A stretch of 64,000 bases of DNA, taken from the NCBI RefSeq assembly GCF_000376445.1, contig NZ_AQXI01000001.1, positions 2,195,734-2,259,733 of the forward strand. Direction: 5' to 3'. The DNA is from Haladaptatus paucihalophilus DX253 (GTDB lineage Archaea; Halobacteriota; Halobacteria; Halobacteriales; Haladaptataceae). Under the pieces are notes generated by a model, which saw nothing but the letters and a program-made list of their open reading frames with translations, was not told the origin of the DNA and did no database searches. Both the position numbers and the translations under genes were made by a program. The stretch's first letter is position 1. Each line of letters starts with the position of its first letter. Shown here piece by piece: positions 25,691-32,993 of the stretch.

Positions 25691-27150
25691 GCGAGGCGGC
25701 GGGAACCAGCCTCAGCAAGGAGACGCTCGGCGGGACTGTCGCCCAGTTCTCGATGGCGCTCATCGGCTTCGTCGGGACCATCGTCTTCGCGCGGTGGCTC
25801 GGCCCGAGCGCGTTCGGCGGCGTCTACCTCCTCTTCGCGCTGGTGAAGTTCGCCGACCGACCGATGAACGGCTGGTCGCTCGCGGCGAAAAAACGCGTCG
25901 CCGAATCCGACGCGCTCCGTCCCCCCGCGTTCGGCGCGCAACTCCTGTTCGACGCCGGATGGGTCGTCATCGCGGGTACGGTCGTCTTCCTCGCGGGTGA
26001 CGTCCTTCGTGACTACACGGGCCTCGCGCTGGCCCCGCTGTTGCTCGTCTGCCTGCTCGCCACCGAATCGGTGTACGAGACGATAGACAGCCTCGTCCAG
26101 GGCAGGGGTCGAATCAGCGCCGCGACGTGGGTCGATACGCTCAGGTCGGTGTTCACCCTCCCGCTCCAAATCGGGTTCGTCGCCCTCCTCAGCACGGCGA
26201 CCGTCGTCGGGGCGGCCGGAATGGTGTACGGGCTGGCGCTCGCCTCCGCGCTGGTGCTCCCCCTCGCGGTCGTCCTCGTCGCGGCCCGCCCCGCGATTCC
26301 GTCCCGCGCGTTCGTTCGGAGCCTCGCCGACTACGCTCGGTACAGCATCCCGTCAACGCTGTTGGGAACGACCTACGACCGCCTCGACGTGCTCCTGCTC
26401 GGCTTCCTGCTCGTGGACGGCACGTCGGCCGTCGGGTGGTACGAGGTCGCGTGGAAGTTCACCCTCCCGGCCGTGTTCGTCGCCGACATGGCCGGACGGG
26501 GGCTGATGACGACGGTCAGCGCCAGAAACGAGCGGGTCGGCGGTGCCGCCCACGACATCTCGAACACGCTGGCCTACGCGGGAATCCTCGCGTTTCCCAT
26601 TCTCTTCGGCTCGCTCGCGCTCTCGAACGCCCTCGTCGTGACGGTGTACGGACCGGCGTACAGAAACGCCGCCGTCCTACTGGTCGGTCTCGCCGCGTAT
26701 CGCGTCGTCCGCGCACAGAGCGGGCCGCTCTTGCAGGCGGTCAACGGGTTCGACAGGCCGGACGTGGCGATGCGGCTCTCGGCGCTCGCCGTCGGCATCA
26801 ACCTCCTTCTCGGCGTCTTCCTGACGCTCCGGTTCGGTCCGGTCGGGGTCGTCGCCGCGACCATCGTCGCCGAGTCGGCCGTGTATCTCGGCGCGCTTCG
26901 ATTCCTCCGGGGTGAACTCGTCGGCGTCGAACCGGTTTCGCGTCCGATGGCAGCGCAAGTCGGCGCGAGTCTCGTCATGTTCGTCGTCGTCTCCGTCGCC
27001 CACGCGTCCGTCCCCGTAGCGTCGTGGACCGACCTCCTCTCGCTCGTCTCGCTCGGAGGCGTCGTCTACGTCGGCATCCTCTTCGCCGTCAGTCCCGGCG
27101 TTCGACGCACGTTCACCGAGGCGGTCCGCGGGTCGTTTTCCTCACCGTAG
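25687..27150 (+). CDS. Polysaccharide flippase (MATE/MVF superfamily)
   Basis: A 487-residue membrane protein with 12-14 hydrophobic segments, resembling Wzx/RfbX and haloarchaeal flippases that move lipid-linked glycans to the outer face. SLSKETLGGTVAQFSMALIG at the N-terminus and FARWLGPSAFGGVYLLFAL are typical of the polysaccharide-biosynthesis flippase group. The ATG at 25687 overlaps the preceding stop by 4 bp; the upstream extension of the frame is low-complexity Arg-rich and not real. As last gene of the operon it would export the product of the two glycosyltransferases and two phospho/sulfatase-like enzymes. Its end overlaps the convergent response regulator by 9 bp. Confidence 0.9.
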   Translation: MSEAAGTSLSKETLGGTVAQFSMALIGFVGTIVFARWLGPSAFGGVYLLFALVKFADRPMNGWSLAAKKRVAESDALRPPAFGAQLLFDAGWVVIAGTVVFLAGDVLRDYTGLALAPLLLVCLLATESVYETIDSLVQGRGRISAATWVDTLRSVFTLPLQIGFVALLSTATVVGAAGMVYGLALASALVLPLAVVLVAARPAIPSRAFVRSLADYARYSIPSTLLGTTYDRLDVLLLGFLLVDGTSAVGWYEVAWKFTLPAVFVADMAGRGLMTTVSARNERVGGAAHDISNTLAYAGILAFPILFGSLALSNALVVTVYGPAYRNAAVLLVGLAAYRVVRAQSGPLLQAVNGFDRPDVAMRLSALAVGINLLLGVFLTLRFGPVGVVAATIVAESAVYLGALRFLRGELVGVEPVSRPMAAQVGASLVMFVVVSVAHASVPVASWTDLLSLVSLGGVVYVGILFAVSPGVRRTFTEAVRGSFSSP

Positions 27151-27936
27151 GGCTTCCGACCATCCGTCGTGATTTTCGACGCTTCGCCCCTCGGCGATGA
27201 GCGTTTCGACGGTTCCGGCTTCGCCGCGGACGGGGCGGACGATGACGTCGAGGACGACCGGTCCCAGTTCGTCGGTCAGGTTTTCCGCGCGAAACCGGAC
27301 GAATTCGCCGTCCGCCGCGGCGGCGATTCGTCGGCGTAGCTCCTCCCGTTCTTCGTCCGAAATCGTCCACCACGGCGTCTCCCAGAATAGCTCTCCCTCG
27401 ACCGCCGCCGCGTCCTCGTGAATCGCGTCGAGCGCGGTTCGGTTGATCGTGATGACCGTCCCGTCGGTTTCGAGCAGGCCGATGAAGGAAAAGGGGTCGT
27501 CGAACACGGCTTCGAACCGCCGTTCGCTCTCGCGGAGCGCGCGCTCGGCGCGGTGTTTCTCCACCGCGTTTTCGACGACGTGCGCGAGAACGGTGTACTG
27601 GTCCACGCCGGTCTCTTTCTGGAGGTAGTCGGTGACGCCCGCGGAGATGGCCTCGCTGGCGATTTCCTCGCTTCCTTTCCCCGTAAACAGGATGAACGGC
27701 AGTTCGGGAAACGACTCCCGAACGGCAGCGAGCAGTTCGAGGCCGTTCATCGTCGGCATGTCGTAGTCGCTGACGACGCAATCGAACGCTTCGGCTTCCA
27801 ACCGGCCGAGTGCGTCCACCGGATTCGTCTCCGCGTGCGTCTCCAAGGCGTCTCCTTCCCGTCGTACGAATTGGGCCGCCATCTCCGCGAGGTCCGGTTC
27901 GTCGTCGACCAGCAACACGCGGATCGGCATCGACAT
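27142..27936 (-). CDS. Response regulator receiver-PAS protein
   Basis: A 264-residue signalling protein. The receiver domain (residues 4-122) has the acidic pocket LLVDDEPD, the phospho-acceptor Asp in CVVSDYDMP near residue 57, the conserved Thr in FTGKGSEE and Lys in YLQKETG. A short coiled coil (HRAERALRESERR) leads to a PAS domain (about 140-250) that could sense redox, light or a small ligand. No DNA-binding or histidine kinase domain follows. Related haloarchaeal proteins often continue into HisKA/HATPase after a PAS ending like this, so it may be a truncated kinase or a true two-domain regulator. The 3' end overlaps the flippase gene. Confidence 0.87.
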   Translation of the reverse strand: MSMPIRVLLVDDEPDLAEMAAQFVRREGDALETHAETNPVDALGRLEAEAFDCVVSDYDMPTMNGLELLAAVRESFPELPFILFTGKGSEEIASEAISAGVTDYLQKETGVDQYTVLAHVVENAVEKHRAERALRESERRFEAVFDDPFSFIGLLETDGTVITINRTALDAIHEDAAAVEGELFWETPWWTISDEEREELRRRIAAAADGEFVRFRAENLTDELGPVVLDVIVRPVRGEAGTVETLIAEGRSVENHDGWSEALR

Positions 27937-28075
27937 ACCCTTCGGTATTCGTTGACCACCGTAAGTCTGACGGGTTTTTTATTCTTCTTCGCGTTGATTT
28001 CTCCGCCTCGAACTGCTATCGAAAGTCGGCGGGAGACAGAAGCTATAACCTTGTTCCGTGACGAATAGAACGGTG

Positions 28076-28426
28076 ATGTCACTCCTCAAAATCAACATCG
28101 AAAAGCCGGCGCTCGTCGAGGAACGAGTGTACCCCGATAGGGACTCCGCACCCGCGACCGCCAGCACGAAATCGGAATCGTCCTGCCCGTCGCTGTCGTC
28201 GGTGCTGAAACCGCTCCTCGGTCTCCTCTTCGTCGTCGGTGCCGCCCTGTTCGTGGCCAAGCGCCGCTCCGGGACGGACGACGAGGACGACGAAATCAGC
28301 GCGGACGATTTCAGTTCCGAACCCGCCGGAAGCGGGAAACTCACCCGAAAACTCGGTCTCCTCGCCAGTCTCCTCGGCGTCGTGCTCGTCGCGCGAAAGC
28401 GCCGCGGCGGAAACGACAACGAATAG
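28076..28426 (+). CDS. Small two-helix membrane protein
   Basis: A 116-residue protein with a polar N-terminus, a hydrophobic segment near residues 43-62 ending in KRR, an acidic loop with EDDEIS, and a second hydrophobic segment near 94-110 ending in RKRR. The repeated pattern (helix followed by a basic cluster) suggests two helices with the same inside-positive ends, possibly linked by a re-entrant loop, or two related hairpins. The ATG at 28076 is preferred to a GTG six codons upstream. It diverges from the response regulator gene. No family recognised. Confidence 0.6.
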   Translation: MSLLKINIEKPALVEERVYPDRDSAPATASTKSESSCPSLSSVLKPLLGLLFVVGAALFVAKRRSGTDDEDDEISADDFSSEPAGSGKLTRKLGLLASLLGVVLVARKRRGGNDNE

Positions 28427-28517
28427 TCTGACGTGACGTTTTTCTGAACTTCGTTTTCCCGAACCGCCTCGTACCAAGAGTTAAGTGGGTTGAAATACTC
28501 TTCTTCTAAGTATCAGA

Positions 28518-28985
28518 ATGAGTATCAAGCCAGCCGAGTACGACCTGCGCGAACTCCGCAGGATGGCTGACGAGGACGAACCACCCCTCGACCTCGACGC
28601 GGACGACGACGAGCGGACGGCCGAGGAACTCCTCCGTATCGGTCAGCGCGAGGAACTGGTGAAGTTGCAAACCAAACTGCTGGCGACCGGTTCGCTTCCG
28701 GAAAAACCCTACTTGACGGGACTGCCGACCCGCTACGGTGCGGAGGTCGTGGTCTTCGAATGGCTCGATTTCCTCATCGAAAAGGCCGGATTCGAGAACA
28801 CCGGCAACGCGCTCTCCTACTACGTGGACATCGACTGGCTGAGCGAATCGGCCTACGAGTCCCTTCGCTCGTACATGTACGGGTTCTCGGAGACGGACCG
28901 GTTCGGGTCCGCTGGTCCCGCTTCGCTCGACACGAGCGACCACGTTCTCAGCCTCATCTACATCGCCCGTCTCGCGTCGCTCTGA
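28518..28985 (+). CDS. Archaellum FlaD/FlaE (ArlD/E) family protein, orphan
   Basis: A 155-residue protein with the conserved C-terminal domain of the archaeal flagellar accessory proteins ArlD/ArlE. The core reads PYLTGLPTRYGAEVVVFEWL followed by a LIEKAGFENTGNALSYY segment and ends in SLIYIARLASL. In known systems these proteins join ArlC in the cytoplasmic motor scaffold and connect the archaellum to chemotaxis through CheF. The N-terminal 50 residues are acidic and lack the long coiled coil of larger ArlD proteins. A TATA-like GAAATAC lies about 25 bp upstream of the ATG. No other archaellum or chemotaxis gene is in the window. Confidence 0.85.
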   Translation: MSIKPAEYDLRELRRMADEDEPPLDLDADDDERTAEELLRIGQREELVKLQTKLLATGSLPEKPYLTGLPTRYGAEVVVFEWLDFLIEKAGFENTGNALSYYVDIDWLSESAYESLRSYMYGFSETDRFGSAGPASLDTSDHVLSLIYIARLASL

Positions 28986-29063
28986 ACGCCGTCCGAAGCG
29001 CGTCGTCGAGGCACCCGTACGGTCTCGTTTTCCGAGCGGTGCGTCGGACGAGTCCCTCGCCGC

Positions 29064-30125
29064 TCAGAACGTGTCTACGACGGGAATCCCCATCGTCTCG
29101 TAGTCGCTCATCGCGGCCAGCCGGTCCGGAACGTCGTCCAGCGTGACGGTTTCGGAGACGACGGCGCTCGGGTCGAGGGTCCCCGACTCGACCATGCGGA
29201 GGATTTCGTCGTAGCGCGGCGGTTGCATTCCGAACGACCCGACGAACTCGATTTCCTTCATCACCATCGCGTCCGTCGGCAGTTCCACGCTCCCCCGCTC
29301 CTCCTTCGTCGTGAGGCCGATTTGGACGTGTTGGCCGCGGCGTCGGAGGCTGGAGACGGAGTTCTGGCAGGTTTCGGCGATGCCGAGCGCGTCCACCGAC
29401 ACCGACGCGCCGCCGTCCGTGATGCCCATGATGGCCCTCGGCACGTTGTCCGTCTCGGCGGCGTTCACGGTTTCGAGCGCCCCGAGTTCCTCCGCCTTCG
29501 CCAACTTCTCGTCGTCCAAATCGACGGCGACGACGTTCGCACCGATGGCCGAGGCGATGTGGACCGCCGAGAGGCCGACGCCTCCGCACCCGTGGACCGC
29601 GACCCAATCGCCCGCGTCCATGTCCGCCCGATGGACCACCCCGTGGAACGCGGTGACGAACCGACAGCCGAGTCCGGCCATCGCCACCGGCGACACGCCG
29701 TCCGGGAGCGTCACCGCGTTCTGGTCGGCGGCGGGAACGTGAACCTCCTCGGCGAACGCGCCGGGAACGGGGTCGGCGAAGCCGAGCGGGAGGAGGTTTT
29801 CACAGACGTTCGAGTGGCCGTTTCGACACTCCGGACAGGTGCCGTCGCTCAGGGTGAACGGGACGGCGACGCTATCGCCCTCGCTGAGGCGCGTCACGTC
29901 CTCGCCCACTTCGATGACCGTTCCGGCGGGTTCGTGGCCCAAAATATGTCCCGTTGGCGGTTTCGCGCCTATCCAGTCCCAATCTCCCTGCCACGCGTGC
30001 CAGTCGCTTCGGCAGATGCCGCAGGCGTCCGTTTCTATCACGATGCCGTCCGGGTCGGGTTCCGGGCGTTCCACGTCCTCGATTCGAAGGGGTTCGCCGT
30101 ACTCGCGTAACACTGCAGCGCGCAT
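29064..30125 (-). CDS. Zinc-dependent medium-chain alcohol dehydrogenase
   Basis: A 353-residue NAD(P)-dependent dehydrogenase. CGICRSDWHAWQG (residues 36-48) holds catalytic zinc Cys and the proton-relay positions, GHEPAGTV the conserved Glu, and VHGCGGVGLSAV near residue 172 the dinucleotide fold. The structural zinc lobe reads DGTCPECRNGHSNVC: three cysteines remain and an Asp stands where the first cysteine usually is, a substitution also seen in other haloarchaeal members. It borders the CoA-ester gene island and diverges from an acyl-CoA dehydrogenase, so oxidation of an alcohol or hydroxy acid feeding that island is plausible. Confidence 0.9.
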   Translation of the reverse strand: MRAAVLREYGEPLRIEDVERPEPDPDGIVIETDACGICRSDWHAWQGDWDWIGAKPPTGHILGHEPAGTVIEVGEDVTRLSEGDSVAVPFTLSDGTCPECRNGHSNVCENLLPLGFADPVPGAFAEEVHVPAADQNAVTLPDGVSPVAMAGLGCRFVTAFHGVVHRADMDAGDWVAVHGCGGVGLSAVHIASAIGANVVAVDLDDEKLAKAEELGALETVNAAETDNVPRAIMGITDGGASVSVDALGIAETCQNSVSSLRRRGQHVQIGLTTKEERGSVELPTDAMVMKEIEFVGSFGMQPPRYDEILRMVESGTLDPSAVVSETVTLDDVPDRLAAMSDYETMGIPVVDTF

Positions 30126-30248
30126 GTCCGCATCCTCGTTTCTCTCGCAAATAAATCTACGCCGGTGTGTACGGATATGTGGCGACTTCTGTTAACATAG
30201 GTTACTGAAATGCCGAAGATTCTTTTCATTGGAATCCGAAGACGGGGT

Positions 30249-31394
30249 ATGGCATTTCGACTGTCAGACGAACAGCGTGCGATACGCGAGGCGGTGCGGG
30301 AGTTCGGCGAGGCGGAGATAACGCCGGTCGCCCGCGAACACGACGAGGAGAAGAAGTACCCCGACGACCTCGTTCGGAAGGCGGCGGAACTGGACCTCGT
30401 GGCACCGGGCATTCCGGTCGAGTACGGCGGTGCCGGGATGGACACCCTCTCGTCGGTCATCGTCACCGAGGAACTCTGGCGGGCCGACGCGGGTATCGGG
30501 AGCGCAATCGGCAGCCGCGGGTTCGGCTCGAACATGATCCGGAAGTACGGCGACGAGTGGATGAAAGAGGAGTGGCTCCCGCGCATCGCCAGCGGCGAGT
30601 CCGCCTGCTGTAGCTGTATCTCCGAACCGGGGCACGGTTCGAACGTCGCGGGTATCGAGACGGTCGCCCGGCGCGATGGCGACGAGTACGTCATCGACGG
30701 CAACAAGATGTGGATTACCAACGGCACCGTCGCGGACGTCGCCGTCGTCATGGCGAAGACGGACCCCGAGGCCGAACCGCCCCACCGCGGTATCAGCGCC
30801 ATCCTCGTCCCCACCGACGTGGACGGCTTCGAGCCGACGAAAATCGACAACAAACTCGGTATCCGCGCCTCGGACCTCGCGGAAATCGTCCTCGACGACG
30901 TGCGCGTCCCCACCGAGAACGTCATCGGCGAGGAGAACGAGGGGTTCTATCAGCTGATGGATTTCTTCGCCTCGGGTCGCGTCAGCGTCGCGTCGCAGGC
31001 CGTCGGCGTCGCGCAGGCCGCCGTGGACGAATCCATCGACTACGCCAACGAGCGCGAGCAGGGCGGCCGACGCATCAAGGAGTACCAAGCCATCGGGCAC
31101 AAGGTCGCGGACATGGCGACGGACGTGGAGGCCGCCCGCTCTCTGACCTACCGCGCCGCCTCCCACGTCGATTCGGGCGACGACCAGTTGGCGACTCGAT
31201 TCGCCAGCATGGCGAAACTCTTCGCTAGCGAGCACGCCGTGGACGTCGCAGACGAGGCGATTCAGGTCCACGGCGGCGCGGGCTACGTCACCGACCACCC
31301 CGTCGAGCGCTACTACCGCGACGCCCGCATCACCAAAATCTACGAGGGAACCAGCGAAATCCAGAAGAACATCATCTCCGACGACCTGCTCTAG
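30249..31394 (+). CDS. Acyl-CoA dehydrogenase
   Basis: A 381-residue FAD enzyme that introduces the alpha-beta double bond in acyl-CoAs and passes electrons to electron-transfer flavoprotein. CISEPGHGSNVAGIET near residue 117 and WITNGTVADVAVV near 152 line the flavin, and YEGTSEIQKNII near the C-terminus carries the catalytic Glu in the short/medium-chain position. Length and motifs match the butyryl/medium-chain class. The ATG at 30249 matches family N-termini (MAFRLSDEQRAIRE). It is transcribed away from the alcohol dehydrogenase gene and is followed by a 570-bp spacer and a winged-helix regulator. Confidence 0.93.
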   Translation: MAFRLSDEQRAIREAVREFGEAEITPVAREHDEEKKYPDDLVRKAAELDLVAPGIPVEYGGAGMDTLSSVIVTEELWRADAGIGSAIGSRGFGSNMIRKYGDEWMKEEWLPRIASGESACCSCISEPGHGSNVAGIETVARRDGDEYVIDGNKMWITNGTVADVAVVMAKTDPEAEPPHRGISAILVPTDVDGFEPTKIDNKLGIRASDLAEIVLDDVRVPTENVIGEENEGFYQLMDFFASGRVSVASQAVGVAQAAVDESIDYANEREQGGRRIKEYQAIGHKVADMATDVEAARSLTYRAASHVDSGDDQLATRFASMAKLFASEHAVDVADEAIQVHGGAGYVTDHPVERYYRDARITKIYEGTSEIQKNIISDDLL

Positions 31395-31652
31395 GACTTC
31401 GAGAGGGAATTTCACAGGATGGGGCGACGCTCGACCGACCAACTGTCACAAACGCCAACTCACCTATCCATCGTGGCGCGGTGCGAGTGCGGGGTTGGGA
31501 CTGAAAGGGGCCGGGCGTTGTCGCCGCGAGCGAAGCGAGAGGCGGCTCGGAAGAGCGGAGCTCTTCCGGCGCGGGGAGGTCAAAATATCCCACACAGCGA
31601 CCGCGAACGTCCGGGGGCTTTCGAGGACTTCATCACAGTAGTTGTGTCTCTG

Positions 31653-31745
31653 ACGCGAGCAGTAACAGACGTCGATGATGACTACCTCACAGCCGTCGAG
31701 ACACGACAAGAGGGTACAACGGTAACGCGAGCAGTAACAGACGTC
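31653..31745. repeat. Two 21-bp direct repeats in the spacer before the regulator
   Basis: The 573-bp spacer 31395-31967 holds no gene I can support. It contains an exact 21-bp direct repeat, ACGCGAGCAGTAACAGACGT plus C, at 31653-31673 and 31725-31745 (72-bp period). Left of it is a G-rich stretch with GGGACTGAAAGGGGCC and the palindromes GCGAGCGAAGCGAG and GAAGAGCGGAGCTCTTC; right of it are small palindromes such as CGTTCGCACGGGAACG. The repeats could be regulator-binding sites for the downstream winged-helix gene or debris of a dispersed intergenic repeat. Confidence 0.45.
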
Positions 31746-31967
31746 AATGAGACCGCAACCGCACCGCTTCCGCCCTCGGACCTCCCCAGCCTCCTCGCTC
31801 GTTCCCGTTCGCACGGGAACGTCACTCGTCCCTCGCGCGCCGCTCGTTGCACTCGCTTCCGCGCGCCGACCACCACGATTCGCAGCTATCCGAAACGAAC
31901 ACAACTCTCGATTTTCTCGCGGCGTTCGAAGGAGAACTATGATAACCCGCTCTCCGGAAGGAGTACT

Positions 31968-32495
31968 ATGACCGACGAGACGGATTCACCGGAGTGGAAG
32001 TTCAAGGAGCGGGACATAGCGATTCTGCGGGAGTTGACGCGGGACCCGCAACTGTCCTCGCGCGAGCTCACGACCATTCTCGCGGAGGAGTACGACATCG
32101 AGGTGTCGCACGTCACCGTGAGCGAGTCGATTCGGGAGATGCGTAACGAGGGTGTGTTCCGGGAGGCCATCATCCCCAACGAGGAGTACTACATCTTCGG
32201 CCTGTTCGAGTTCAAGTTCAACCCGGAACACTTCGCGGACAGTTGGCGCGCCGCGATGGAGTACATCCGCGACGACCCCAACACGCTGTTTTACTTCCTC
32301 TCTGACGGCGAGTACCAGTGGAAGACGGTAATGATGTTCCCCAACCGGCAGGCGGAGTCACAGTGGATTCACGAGTTCTACAAGGAACACGGGGACGTCA
32401 TCGACAACATCCGCAACTCGGTGGTGCACAACGTGCTCAAGTTCCGCACCGACCCCGAGATATTCGAGGGGCTGAACGACGAGCACATGGAGTAG
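31968..32495 (+). CDS. Winged-helix transcriptional regulator
   Basis: A 175-residue probable DNA-binding protein. Residues 10-65 form a winged helix of the Lrp/AsnC or MarR-like kind (ERDIAILRELTRDPQLSSRE, then YDIEVSHVTVSESIREMRNE). The C-terminal 100 residues, rich in aromatic residues, form an alpha-beta domain of unknown family suited to dimerisation or ligand sensing. The ATG at 31968 is chosen because the upstream open frame runs through repetitive non-coding sequence. Its position between acyl-CoA dehydrogenase and hydratase genes suggests it senses a CoA ester or fatty acid, which is inference. Confidence 0.8.
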   Translation: MTDETDSPEWKFKERDIAILRELTRDPQLSSRELTTILAEEYDIEVSHVTVSESIREMRNEGVFREAIIPNEEYYIFGLFEFKFNPEHFADSWRAAMEYIRDDPNTLFYFLSDGEYQWKTVMMFPNRQAESQWIHEFYKEHGDVIDNIRNSVVHNVLKFRTDPEIFEGLNDEHME

Positions 32496-32546
32496 GTCGC
32501 GTCGCCCGCGCCGGTCCCCGCTTCGCTACCGGACGAACGGGCGTCG

Positions 32547-32993
32547 TTACCGCACGAGCGAGAGGAGTTCGCACGACAGCACGACTTCCTCGCGCTGGTT
32601 CAGAACTTCGGCTTCGTATCGAACGACGCCGGTCGCGGTCGGGTGGTCCCTCCGTTCCTTTTCGAGCAGTTCCAACTCGACGTGAATCGTGTCGCCGAAG
32701 AAGACGGGCGCTCGAAAGCGGAGTCGGTCCACGCCGTAGAACGCGACTACTTCCGCACGGTCGTCGGCGATGCGCCGCGTGAGTCCGGTCATCGCCGAGA
32801 ATACGAGCGCGCCGTGGGCGATTCGCTCCCCGAACTCCGAATTTTCCATCTCGGTCTCGCTGGTGTGGAGCGTGTTGAAGTCGCCGCTCACGCCCGCGAA
32901 GTTCACCACGTCCGCTTCGGTGATGGTTCGTGAAGGGGTCGTCATCCGACGGCCGACGTCCAGTTCCTCGAACGAGAGCGCCACGTCACTCAC
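32547..32993 (-). CDS. MaoC-type (R)-enoyl-CoA hydratase
   Basis: A 148-residue hotdog-fold protein of the MaoC dehydratase family, which hydrates enoyl-CoAs to (R)-3-hydroxyacyl-CoAs. The hydratase-2 active-site signature is seen as DVVNFAGVSGDFNTLHTS (catalytic Asp and His around residues 37-43), followed by the IAHGALVFSAMTG motif. Its start overlaps the end of the fused hydroxyacyl-CoA dehydrogenase/enoyl-CoA hydratase by 8 bp, so the two are translated from one mRNA and probably act in the same degradation pathway. Confidence 0.9.
   Translation of the reverse strand: MSDVALSFEELDVGRRMTTPSRTITEADVVNFAGVSGDFNTLHTSETEMENSEFGERIAHGALVFSAMTGLTRRIADDRAEVVAFYGVDRLRFRAPVFFGDTIHVELELLEKERRDHPTATGVVRYEAEVLNQREEVVLSCELLSLVR

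Noticed and set aside
31419-31967. N-terminal extension of the winged-helix regulator
   Set aside because: Runs through direct repeats and palindromes and is Arg/Thr-rich; the protein begins naturally at 31968.
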